A stretch of DNA of 64,000 bases, from contig JAFSMU010000012.1 in assembly GCA_017447775.1 (NCBI GenBank), positions 1 through 64,000 on the forward strand. The letters are read 5' to 3'. Below the pieces are notes generated by a model. That model was not told the origin of the DNA and made no database searches. It worked only from the letters and a program-made list of their open reading frames with translations. Positions within the stretch are counted from its first letter, which is position 1. Each line of letters begins with the position of its first letter. This document shows, one piece after another, positions 43,506 through 51,391 of the stretch. The position numbers and the translations under genes were made by a program. The stretch comes from Clostridia bacterium (lineage in GTDB: Bacteria; Bacillota; Clostridia; Oscillospirales; CAG-272).

Positions 43506-45092
43506 ATGACAAGCGCCGAAAAATTTGCAAAAGAATATCTCGGAAAAGTGTTCTACTTTTGCCTTAAAAAGACGGGGAACGACGATGACGCCGAGGAGCT
43601 TTCAAGCGATATCGCGTTTGAGGTGATATCGTCGCTTTCGCGCGGCGCGTCGCCCGAAAATTTTGACGCTTGGGTGTGGACGGTAGCGCGCCGCCGCTGG
43701 GCGAAATTTGCCGCGAAGAAGTATTACAAAAATCCCGAACAAGTCGACATTCGGGACTACGACGATATTCTCGCCGCCGACGATGACGTCGAGCGCGACG
43801 TGATACTTTCCGATGATATAGCGTCGCTTCGGCGCGAGCTTGCGTTCATTCGCTCTGACTACCGAAAAATACTCGTTTCGCATTACGTTGACGAGATGAG
43901 CGTATCGGAAATATCAAAAAAATACGATATTCCCGTCGGCACGGTCAAAACACGACTGCAAAACAGTCGAAAAATTTTGAAAGAAGGTATGAATATGGCA
44001 AGAACATTCGGTGTGAGAAGCTATAATCCGGAAGATGTTGCATTTTCTCAATCCGGCTCTATCAAAAAAATCAATCCTTGGGTAGCGGTACTGCGCAAGA
44101 TCCCGAAAAACATACTGCTTGAAGCGAGCAACAACCCATCGACTGTCGAGGAACTCGCTATGGAACTCGGCATTGCCGTCCCCTATATGGAGGAAGAGGT
44201 CGATATACTCGAAAAAAGTGAACTCTTGAAAAAGATAGACGGCGACAAGTATATTACAAGCTTTTTCATTATGCCGCGCGAATGTCAGGAAGAACTTGAC
44301 CGGCTTTGCTGGCAATATGCCGAGCGCAACTATGAAGCACTTTGGAAGCTTGCTTGCAAAGCCGCCGAACATGCAAAGGAGATCGGCACGTTAAACGGCA
44401 CGATTTCCGACGAGGACGTAAAAATGTATTTTGTCGGCAACGTCGGCTTCAGAGTGTATCTTTCACCGTTTACAAATCACATACTCGTAGATCATTTCCA
44501 CAGAAAAGACGGCGGCACGTGGGGCTTTATGGGATATGAAAAGGGAGCAAAACTGCGCCCGCGTACTCCGTTTGACAATAGCTTCCACAGCGCAGACGGC
44601 ATATATCTCGGCGGTTATTTTGCAAACGGCTTCGGGTTTGAAGAGAAAATCTATAAAATCTATAATAATTATAGTATGCCCGGCGAACAAGGGCGGAGAA
44701 TGCTGAAACAGCTTGCCGTTTCAGGCGGCGACGTTTCCGGTTTTTCCGAGAACGATACGTTTATTTTGAACGAGATGATAAACTGCGGGTTCGCCGTTAA
44801 GACCGACGACGGAAAAGTGCTGCCCCGCGTTATCACTATCGGCGACAAGATAAGCGAAATAATGCAGCCCGTTTGGGCGGACAGCGAAAACACCCGCCTC
44901 AAAGAAGAAATGAAAGCGCTTGTCGAAACGGCAAAAGAGATCGTTGCGCGCTATTGTTCCGACAGCTTGAAGGATGATTTTGAATACTATGTTGCCAAGT
45001 CTTCCTTCATTTTGTCAAGAATGGCAACGCTTATAAAGGAACGCGGTCTTTACACCGGCAACAGCCGCGAGTTTGTGGCACTGATGTATTAA
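43506..45092 (+). CDS. Second ECF-type sigma factor fused to C-terminal wHTH/sensor-like domain
   Basis: The 528-residue protein has sigma region 2 (FYFCLKKTGNDDDAEELSSD, VWTVARRRWAKFAAKK) and region 4 (SVSEISKKYDIPVGTVKTRL) in residues 1-158. The rest parallels the gene at 9291. It has a winged-helix segment (TVEELAMELGIAVPYMEEEV), a middle region with WGFMGYEKGAKLR and YLGGYFANGFGFEEK, and terminal helices. Sequence identity between the two extensions is low but the order of features is the same, so they form a family. AAAGGAG lies 8 bases before the ATG. A possible internal start lies at 43995. No anti-sigma gene is nearby. Confidence 0.85.
   Translation: MTSAEKFAKEYLGKVFYFCLKKTGNDDDAEELSSDIAFEVISSLSRGASPENFDAWVWTVARRRWAKFAAKKYYKNPEQVDIRDYDDILAADDDVERDVILSDDIASLRRELAFIRSDYRKILVSHYVDEMSVSEISKKYDIPVGTVKTRLQNSRKILKEGMNMARTFGVRSYNPEDVAFSQSGSIKKINPWVAVLRKIPKNILLEASNNPSTVEELAMELGIAVPYMEEEVDILEKSELLKKIDGDKYITSFFIMPRECQEELDRLCWQYAERNYEALWKLACKAAEHAKEIGTLNGTISDEDVKMYFVGNVGFRVYLSPFTNHILVDHFHRKDGGTWGFMGYEKGAKLRPRTPFDNSFHSADGIYLGGYFANGFGFEEKIYKIYNNYSMPGEQGRRMLKQLAVSGGDVSGFSENDTFILNEMINCGFAVKTDDGKVLPRVITIGDKISEIMQPVWADSENTRLKEEMKALVETAKEIVARYCSDSLKDDFEYYVAKSSFILSRMATLIKERGLYTGNSREFVALMY
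43981..43997 (+). promoter_or_regulatory. Internal ribosome site and ATG at sigma/sensor junction
   Basis: AAGAAGG (43981-43987) stands 7 bases before the in-frame ATG at 43995 (Met164); another ATG lies at 43989. The residues MNM at the junction are shared with the paralogue at 9783-9791. Confidence 0.5.
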
Positions 45093-45094
45093 AA

Positions 45095-45123
45095 TAAAAA
45101 AGGTCGCTTGCGCGACCTTTTTC
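45095..45123. terminator. Bidirectional terminator
   Basis: AAAAAAGGTCGC-TTGC-GCGACCTTTTTC separates the second sigma fusion from convergent pnp. Confidence 0.85.
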
Positions 45124-45134
45124 TTTTTGTCTTA

Positions 45135-47261
45135 TTATGCGTTCTCCGCGCTCTTTTCGGCTTCGATAAGCGCGTCCTTGCGCGAGAGGTTTATTCTGCC
45201 TTTTTCATCTGTGCCGAGGTATTTTACCGTGACCTTGTCGCCAACCGCAACAACGTCCTCGACAGTTTCAACTCTCTTTGTGTCAAGCTTCGAGATGTGA
45301 ACAAGTCCCTCTTTTCCGGGGGCGATCTCAACAAACGCGCCGATCGGGATTATTCTCGTTACCGTACCCGTGTAGCAGCAGCCCTCTGTCGGCTCGAATA
45401 CGATCGCGTCGATGATTCCCTTTGCGAGCTTGCCCGTTTCGGGATTGACGGCGAGGATGTAAACCGTTCCGTCCTCCTCGATGTCGATCTTTGCGCCTGT
45501 TTCGGAGGTGATCTTCTTTATCATCTCGCCGCCCTTGCCGATGACAGCCGCGATCTTGTCAACGTCGATCTTCATAACGATGACCTTGGGCGCGTACTTC
45601 GATATTTCAGCGCGCGGCGCGGGGATAGCTTTGAGAATGATCTCGTCGATGATATAATCGCGTCCCTTGTGCGTTCTTTCAAACGCGGCGCGGATGATCT
45701 CGGGCGTAAGACCGTCGATCTTGAGGTCCATCTGAATGGACGTGATGCCCTTGTGCGTGCCGGCAACCTTGAAGTCCATATCGCCGTAGAAGTCCTCGAG
45801 TCCCTGAATGTCGGTCATCGTATCCCACGAGCCGTCCTCGGCTGTGATAAGGCCGCAGGAAATACCCGCAACGGGAGCCTTGATCGGAACACCTGCGTCC
45901 ATAAGGGCGAGAGTTGAGCCGCAGACAGACGCCTGCGACGTCGAGCCGTTGGAGCTTACCACCTCGGAAACGAGGCGGAGCGCATACGGGAATTCCTCCT
46001 TTGACGGAATAACGGGGAGCAGCGAACGCTCAGCAAGCGCGCCGTGGCCTATCTCGCGACGGCCGGGTGAACGGAGCGCCTTTGCCTCGCCCGTGGAATA
46101 GCCGGGCATATTGTAGTGGTGCATATATCTCTTTTCGGTCTCCTCGTCGATACCGTCGAGAAGCTGGCACTCTTCCATTGAGCCGAGCGTTACCGTTGTG
46201 AGCACCTGCGTCTGACCTCTTGTGAACAGGCCCGAACCGTGCGTTCTCGGAAGTATGCCTACCTCTGCCGCAAGCGGACGGATCTCGTCCATGGCGCGTC
46301 CGTCGACTCTCTTCTTATCGACGAGCAGCCAGCGGCGAACGATCTTCTTCTGGATCTTGTAGATAAGCTCGGGGAGCATAACGTCAAGTCCTTCGTACTT
46401 CTCGGAGAAGTTTTCAAGGATGGCGTCCATTATCGGCTGCATACGCGCGTCGCGCACCGTCTTGTCGTCGGTGTCAAGCGCGAACATAACGTCCTTTTCG
46501 CAATAGTTGAATATCTCGTCGAACATATCGTGATCAAGCTCGCATGACGGATACTCGAACTTCGGCTTGCCGATCTCGGCGATTATCTGATTGATGAACA
46601 CGAGCAGCTTCTTTATCTCCTCGTGCGCCGCCATAATGGCGTTGTACATTGTGTCGTCGTCAACTTCGTTGGCGCCGGCCTCGATCATAACGACCTTCTT
46701 CTCGCTTGCCGCAACGGTAAGCTGAAGATCGCTGACCTTTCTCTGCTCTGCCGTCGGGTTCATGACGATCTTGCCGTCGACAAGGCCGACGAACATACCG
46801 CCGATAGGGCCGTTCCACGGTATATCGGAGATGGACAGAGCGATCGACGCGCCGATCATCGCCGTGATCTCAGGCGAGCAGTCGGGATCGACGGACATTA
46901 CCGTAAGCGTGAGAGCTACGTCGTTGCGAAGGTCCTTCGGGAAGAGCGGACGGATCGGGCGGTCGATAACGCGGCTTGTCAGTATTGCCTTCTCGCTCGG
47001 TCTGCCCTCGCGGCGATTGAACGAGCCGGGAATGTGGCCGACAGCGTAGAGCTTTTCGTCAAAATCGACGGAAAGCGGCAAAAAGTCGATGCCGTCGCGC
47101 GGCTTTGCGGACGCCGTGGCGCAGCAAAGAACGACCGTTTCTCCGTAGCTTATCATAACGGAGCCGTTTGCGAGCCCCGCAACCTTGCCACTCTCGACAA
47201 CAAGCGGTCTGCCTTCAAATTCATACTCGAATTTTCTGTAATTTTCAAAAAGTTTTGCCAT
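45135..47261 (-). CDS. pnp: Polyribonucleotide nucleotidyltransferase (PNPase)
   Basis: The 708-residue protein has the full PNPase order: two RNase PH domains (PLSVDFDEKLYAVGHIPGSFNRREGRPSEKA and later TGEAKALRSPGRREIGHGALAER), then a KH domain (VIGKGGEMIKKITSETGAKI) and an S1 domain (GTVTRIIPIGAFVEIAPGKEGLVHISKL). It degrades RNA 3'-5' by phosphorolysis. It follows rpsO, the usual Firmicutes order. A 165-bp intergenic stretch contains a hairpin TGTCGGAA...TTCCGGCA (about 47333-47352). Confidence 0.97.
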   Translation of the reverse strand: MAKLFENYRKFEYEFEGRPLVVESGKVAGLANGSVMISYGETVVLCCATASAKPRDGIDFLPLSVDFDEKLYAVGHIPGSFNRREGRPSEKAILTSRVIDRPIRPLFPKDLRNDVALTLTVMSVDPDCSPEITAMIGASIALSISDIPWNGPIGGMFVGLVDGKIVMNPTAEQRKVSDLQLTVAASEKKVVMIEAGANEVDDDTMYNAIMAAHEEIKKLLVFINQIIAEIGKPKFEYPSCELDHDMFDEIFNYCEKDVMFALDTDDKTVRDARMQPIMDAILENFSEKYEGLDVMLPELIYKIQKKIVRRWLLVDKKRVDGRAMDEIRPLAAEVGILPRTHGSGLFTRGQTQVLTTVTLGSMEECQLLDGIDEETEKRYMHHYNMPGYSTGEAKALRSPGRREIGHGALAERSLLPVIPSKEEFPYALRLVSEVVSSNGSTSQASVCGSTLALMDAGVPIKAPVAGISCGLITAEDGSWDTMTDIQGLEDFYGDMDFKVAGTHKGITSIQMDLKIDGLTPEIIRAAFERTHKGRDYIIDEIILKAIPAPRAEISKYAPKVIVMKIDVDKIAAVIGKGGEMIKKITSETGAKIDIEEDGTVYILAVNPETGKLAKGIIDAIVFEPTEGCCYTGTVTRIIPIGAFVEIAPGKEGLVHISKLDTKRVETVEDVVAVGDKVTVKYLGTDEKGRINLSRKDALIEAEKSAENA

Positions 47262-47395
47262 TTTTTCCTCCTTGGTTTTTGTAATTTATTTTCACCGAGG
47301 AAGATATGACCTGTTTAGAACTTAAATAAATGTCGGAATTTCCGGCACTTGTTTAAGTGCTATACAAATCCACCCTCCCCGGATAAAAACGATTA

Positions 47396-47419
47396 AAAGG
47401 GCGACAAAAGTCGCCCTTT
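47396..47419 (-). terminator. Terminator of rpsO
   Basis: On the minus strand GGGCGAC-TTTT-GTCGCCC is followed by TTTTAATC. Partial readthrough into pnp is likely. Confidence 0.75.
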
Positions 47420-47426
47420 CACGCGA

Positions 47427-47690
47427 TTACTTTCTGAGCCCGAGTTTTTCGACTATCGCACGGTAGCGCTCGATGTCTACCTTCTGCAGATAACCGAGAA
47501 GATTCTTTCTTCTGCCGACCATTTTGAAAAGTCCACGGCGGCTGTGGTTGTCGTTCGGGTTCTTTTTCAGGTGCTCTGTGAGTTCGGTGATTCTTCCGGA
47601 AAGGATAGCGATCTGAACCTCAGGCGAACCTGTGTCTGTTTCGTGCGTCTTGTTGGCGGCAATTATTGCCTGTTTTTCGTCTTTGAGCAT
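47427..47690 (-). CDS. rpsO: 30S ribosomal protein S15
   Basis: The 87-residue protein has the S15 signature [24 protein letters not shown] and [22 protein letters not shown]. It binds the central domain of 16S rRNA early in 30S assembly. GAGGTG precedes the ATG. Its leader of about 120 bases has several hairpins and is a probable site of S15 autoregulation. Confidence 0.97.
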   Translation of the reverse strand: MLKDEKQAIIAANKTHETDTGSPEVQIAILSGRITELTEHLKKNPNDNHSRRGLFKMVGRRKNLLGYLQKVDIERYRAIVEKLGLRK

Positions 47691-47809
47691 TTTTACACCT
47701 CATAAAATATTTTTTTATGCTGCCGTAAAACTCAGTACCCGTCGGGTGACGGTCTGTGACCGCGCTGAAATTCAGCCGTTTTCCGAAATACCGAGCGATC
47801 GGTGCATAC
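47691..47809 (-). other. Probable S15 autoregulatory leader
   Basis: The minus-strand leader contains CCGATCGCTCGG, GCTGAAATTCAGC-like and GGTCACAGACC stems before the ribosome site. S15 proteins are known to repress their own mRNA through such leaders, but the structure class differs between lineages. Confidence 0.5.
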
Positions 47810-47815
47810 AAAGGC

Positions 47816-47844
47816 ATTTTATCATAAAAAATCTTTTTTGTAAA
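47816..47844 (-). promoter_or_regulatory. Promoter of rpsO-pnp
   Basis: The minus strand shows TTTACA (47844-47839), 17 bp, TAAAAT (47821-47816). Confidence 0.75.
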
Positions 47845-47967
47845 GGGGTTTTGCAAATTTTTCCGCTCTTATATCATATATTTTATTTTTTATGGGAATT
47901 TATCGGCGCACGGGCGCGCATTTTTAATAAAGTTTTCGGTTTTTCGCTCAAAACGCAAAAAATCATA

Positions 47968-48026
47968 TTGCAATTATTTCCGAAATGATGTAAAATATAC
48001 TCGATTAAGTATTCGACGTAAAGTCG
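47968..48026 (+). promoter_or_regulatory. Promoter of fba with 5' hairpin
   Basis: TTGCAA (47968-47973), 17 bp, TAAAAT (47991-47996). A hairpin CGAC-GTAAA-GTCG (48014-48026) is near the expected 5' end of the RNA. Confidence 0.7.
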
Positions 48027-48040
48027 GGAAAGAGGACAAA

Positions 48041-49000
48041 ATGGCAATAGTAACAACAAAAGAAATGTTCAAGAAGGCATACGAGGGCGGTTACGCCGTC
48101 GGCGCTTTCAACATCAACAATATGGAGATAGTGCAGGCTATCACCGAGGCGGCGGCTGAAGAAAGATCCCCCGTCATCCTTCAGGCGTCTGCCGGCGCGA
48201 GAAAATACGCAAAGCCCGCATATCTTATGGCTTTGGCAAAAGCGGCGTGCGAGGACACGGGCATCGACCTTGCGCTTCACCTCGACCACGGCGCAGATTT
48301 CGATATATGCAAATCGTGCATCGACAACGGATTCTCTTCCGTTATGATAGACGGCTCGCATCTCGGTTTTGAGGAAAACATCGCGCTCACAAAGAGCGTT
48401 GTCGAGTACGCGCACGCGCACGGTGTCGTCGTTGAGGGCGAGCTTGGCGTGCTTGCGGGCGTTGAGGATGAGGTTTCGGCCGAACATTCGTCGTACACAA
48501 GACCCGAGGAGGTTGAGGAGTTCGTAACGCGCACGGGCGTTGACTCGCTCGCCATCTCGATCGGAACGTCGCACGGCGCATACAAATTCACGGCAAAGCA
48601 GTGCACAAGAAACGCAGAGGGAATCCTCGTTCCGCCCCCGCTCCGCTTTGATATACTCGAAGAGGTCGCCGTAAGACTTCCCGGCTTCCCGATCGTGCTT
48701 CACGGCGCGTCAAGCGTTCCGCAGGAATACGTCAAAGAGATCAACTCCCTCGGCGGAAATCTTCCCGACGCTGTCGGCATTCCCGAGGAACAGCTCAGAC
48801 GTGCGGCTACGATGGCTGTCTGCAAGATCAACATCGACTCCGACATCCGTCTTGCCATGACCGCCGGCATCCGCCGCGTATTCACGGAAAAACCCGACGT
48901 ATTCGATCCGAGAACGTATCTCACGGTCGCTCGCGCCGAGGTCAAGAAGATGGTCAAGCACAAATTCACAGACGTGCTCGGCTCTTGCGGCAAAGCATAA
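48041..49000 (+). CDS. fba: Class II fructose-bisphosphate aldolase
   Basis: The 319-residue zinc-dependent aldolase has AYEGGYAVGAFNINNMEI, ALHLDHGADFD (zinc His and catalytic Asp), VIDGSHLGFEENI-like sequence (VMIDGSHLGFEENI), VEGELGVLAGVEDEV and GTSHGAYKF. PIVLHGASSVP and KINIDSDIRLAMT (phosphate sites) follow. It interconverts fructose 1,6-bisphosphate with triose phosphates in glycolysis. AGAGGAC precedes the ATG. It is monocistronic with a terminator. Confidence 0.96.
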   Translation: MAIVTTKEMFKKAYEGGYAVGAFNINNMEIVQAITEAAAEERSPVILQASAGARKYAKPAYLMALAKAACEDTGIDLALHLDHGADFDICKSCIDNGFSSVMIDGSHLGFEENIALTKSVVEYAHAHGVVVEGELGVLAGVEDEVSAEHSSYTRPEEVEEFVTRTGVDSLAISIGTSHGAYKFTAKQCTRNAEGILVPPPLRFDILEEVAVRLPGFPIVLHGASSVPQEYVKEINSLGGNLPDAVGIPEEQLRRAATMAVCKINIDSDIRLAMTAGIRRVFTEKPDVFDPRTYLTVARAEVKKMVKHKFTDVLGSCGKA

Positions 49001-49011
49001 ACGACATCACA

Positions 49012-49036
49012 GGGGCGGGGTTTCCCGCCCCGTTTT
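49012..49036 (+). terminator. Terminator of fba
   Basis: GGGGCGGG-GTTT-CCCGCCCC followed by GTTTT. Confidence 0.8.
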
Positions 49037-49051
49037 ACAAGTAGGGAAAAA

Positions 49052-49771
49052 ATGATTTGGAGTGAAATTCAGGCAGTCAACTCTCACGACTGCGATAAAA
49101 ACAGAATACTGCGCCCCACGGGCATCTTCCGTATGGTGCAGGAGGCGGCGGCGCATCAGCTCACCGCCGTCGGACAGGATGAAACGGATATGCACGCCGC
49201 TCACCGCGCGTACATCGTAAGCCAGATCGGCATCGACGTGATAAAGCCTGTCTACATGAACGACAGCCTCACGATAAAAACGTGGGAGGCAAACTCCGTC
49301 GGCGCGAAGTTTATGAGATATTACAGCGTCCTTCGCGGCGACGATGAGGTCGTGTGCGGCTCGTGTATATGCGCTCTGATAAATACGGAAACGGGGCGCT
49401 TTATCCGCGTGTCCGACAGCGGATACGCCTTTGGGGGCGCTGGGGATGAGAGAGTGCCGAGCCTTGACAGTCACGGTGCGATGAACAAGGCGCTGACTTA
49501 CAAAAAGGCGGCGGACTTCCCCGTTCTTTACACGTTCATCGACCGCAACGACCACATGAACAACACCTGCTACGCCGATATGTTCTTCTCCGCCATTCCC
49601 GAATGCGAGAAAAAATATATGACGGGCATCTCGATATCATACTTGCGTCAGGCAAAGCTCGGGGACGTTTTGTCGCTTGAAGTTGCCGACGCTGACGGGA
49701 AATATTTTGTACGCGCCATGTGCGGCGAAACGCTTGTGGCGACGGCGCAGATCGGCGCAAAAGAGCTGTAA
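49052..49771 (+). CDS. Acyl-ACP thioesterase
   Basis: The 239-residue protein has two hot-dog folds, as in the Acyl-ACP_TE (FatA/FatB-like) family. The N-terminal fold runs from residue 5 with GIFRMVQEAAAHQL and IGIDVIKPVYMNDSLTIKTW. The C-terminal fold carries DRNDHMNNTCYADM, the Asn-His catalytic segment. It hydrolyses acyl-ACP to release free fatty acids. The ATG follows AGGGA. It sits 1 base before an ASKHA ferredoxin-type gene and is probably cotranscribed with it. Confidence 0.87.
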   Translation: MIWSEIQAVNSHDCDKNRILRPTGIFRMVQEAAAHQLTAVGQDETDMHAAHRAYIVSQIGIDVIKPVYMNDSLTIKTWEANSVGAKFMRYYSVLRGDDEVVCGSCICALINTETGRFIRVSDSGYAFGGAGDERVPSLDSHGAMNKALTYKKAADFPVLYTFIDRNDHMNNTCYADMFFSAIPECEKKYMTGISISYLRQAKLGDVLSLEVADADGKYFVRAMCGETLVATAQIGAKEL

Positions 49772-49772
49772 A

Positions 49773-51341
49773 ATGGAAAAAGCAAAAATAACGGTTTTGG
49801 GCAAAGGGACGTTTGACGTCGATATCGGAACAACGATAATCGACGCGCTGAAAGCGGAAAACATCGCCCTCGACGCGCCGTGCGGTGGCGGCGGCAAATG
49901 CGGAAAATGCAAAGTTGTCGCCCGCGGCGCTATCACCTCCCCCGACGAAGCGGAGGCGGCGCACCTGTCAAAAGAAGAGCTGTCGCACGGCGTGCGGCTC
50001 GGCTGTCGCGCAAAGATCACGGGCGATTGCACGGTACAGCTTTGCGCCAAAGAGATGAAGATCGAAACGGGCGGCGCACTGCCAAACCTTCCGTACTCTC
50101 CGATATGCACAGGGCTCGGCGTTGCCGTTGACGTCGGCACGACGACCGTCGCCGTTTATTTGTGCGACCTCGATCGCGGCGAGATGATCGGGGTCAAGTC
50201 TTTCAAAAATCCGCAGTCGTCATACGGGGCGGACGTCATCACCCGCGCGCAGAAAATAGACGAGGACAACGCGGCGCTTAGATCACAGCAAAAAATTCTG
50301 ATCGACGCGATAAATTCAGCAGTGGCGCGGCTTTGCGATAAATTATACAAAAGTATAAATCAAATTAACATTTGTATAATTTGCGGCAATACGATAATGC
50401 AGCACATCGCCGCAGGGATAGATCCAACGCCGATCTCAAAGGCGCCCTTCACCGTTCCGACTTATTTTGAAAACTATTCGGTTATAGCGTCAAGCGTTGG
50501 GCTTGACCTTTCGCCAAACGCCGTCTGCGCGTTTGCGCCGTGTCTTGCGTCGTACATCGGCGGGGACATTTCGTGCGGCATCGTCGCCGCCGGGATAGAT
50601 CAGGCAAAGGAAACGACGCTGTTTCTCGATGTCGGCACAAACGGCGAGATCGCGCTTTCGCACGGCGGCAAAATTTACCTTTGCTCAGCGGCGGCGGGGC
50701 CTGCTTTTGAGGGCGCGCACATCGAATGCGGCATGCCAGGCACCGAGGGCGCGATATCGCACATAACGTATGACGGCGCGATCAATTGCCAGACCATCGG
50801 CGGCACAGCGCGCGGAATATGCGGCTCGGGACTTATCGACGCCGTTGCGATAATGATAAAGCGCGGGATAATCGACGAGGGCGGCGCGTTCTCAGGCGAG
50901 TACGGCGATATGGCAAAAAACGTTGATGAGATACGCGGCAACGACGCGTTTTTCGTCGCGGATAACGTCTATATAACGGGCAAGGACGTGCGCGAGGTCC
51001 AGCTTGCCAAGGCGGCGATATGCGCCGGAATAAATATAATAATGAAAGAGGCGGGCATTTCGGCGCGCGACGTCGGGCACGTTGTGCTTGCGGGCGGGTT
51101 CGGCTCGCACCTCGACGGAGATTCGATAAAGACCGTCGGGCTTATACCGCGCGAATGCGGGGAAATAACGTTTGCGGGCAACACCGCGGGGGTTGGGGCC
51201 GTCGCGCTTTTGATGTTTGAGCAGGCGCGGCAGAGGATAGCGAAGATAAGGGTAAATTCAATTTACGTCGAGCTTTCAAACCGCCCCGATTTTATGGACG
51301 AATTTATGGATCAAATGGCGTTTGACGCCGATGACTGCTGA
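49773..51341 (+). CDS. Ferredoxin-ASKHA protein (RACo/RamA-like, DUF4445)
   Basis: The 522-residue protein has an N-terminal [2Fe-2S] ferredoxin domain (APCGGGGKCGKCKV, then LGCRAKI as the fourth Cys). A linker follows, then an ASKHA ATPase region with AVDVGTTTVAVYLCDL, FLDVGTNGEIAL and AGGFGSHLDGD. Proteins of this type reductively activate corrinoid methyltransferases with ATP. No corrinoid protein or methyltransferase is in this window, so the partner is unknown. The gene contains an AT-rich island at about 50335-50385 with palindrome copies. Start at 49773, coupled to the thioesterase gene. Confidence 0.85.
   Translation: MEKAKITVLGKGTFDVDIGTTIIDALKAENIALDAPCGGGGKCGKCKVVARGAITSPDEAEAAHLSKEELSHGVRLGCRAKITGDCTVQLCAKEMKIETGGALPNLPYSPICTGLGVAVDVGTTTVAVYLCDLDRGEMIGVKSFKNPQSSYGADVITRAQKIDEDNAALRSQQKILIDAINSAVARLCDKLYKSINQINICIICGNTIMQHIAAGIDPTPISKAPFTVPTYFENYSVIASSVGLDLSPNAVCAFAPCLASYIGGDISCGIVAAGIDQAKETTLFLDVGTNGEIALSHGGKIYLCSAAAGPAFEGAHIECGMPGTEGAISHITYDGAINCQTIGGTARGICGSGLIDAVAIMIKRGIIDEGGAFSGEYGDMAKNVDEIRGNDAFFVADNVYITGKDVREVQLAKAAICAGINIIMKEAGISARDVGHVVLAGGFGSHLDGDSIKTVGLIPRECGEITFAGNTAGVGAVALLMFEQARQRIAKIRVNSIYVELSNRPDFMDEFMDQMAFDADDC
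50345..50377. repeat. Two variant palindromes in an AT island of the ASKHA gene
   Basis: ATACAAAAGTAT (50345-50356) and ACATTTGTAT (50368-50377) lie 11 bases apart within an AT-rich island of about 50 bp in an otherwise GC-rich gene. Confidence 0.55.
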
Positions 51342-51355
51342 ATTTTCAGCATTTT

Positions 51356-51367
51356 ATACTTTTGTAT
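51356..51367. repeat. Palindrome ATACTTTTGTAT before addA
   Basis: A variant of the recurrent palindrome lying 25 bases before the addA start codon, in place to act as operator or as part of the promoter. Confidence 0.55.
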
Positions 51368-51391
51368 AAATAAGACTATCACGGAGGCAAA

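Noticed and set aside
46623-47309. Plus-strand ORF antisense to pnp
   Set aside because: No motif, unusual amino-acid mix, and the opposite strand encodes a fully conserved PNPase.
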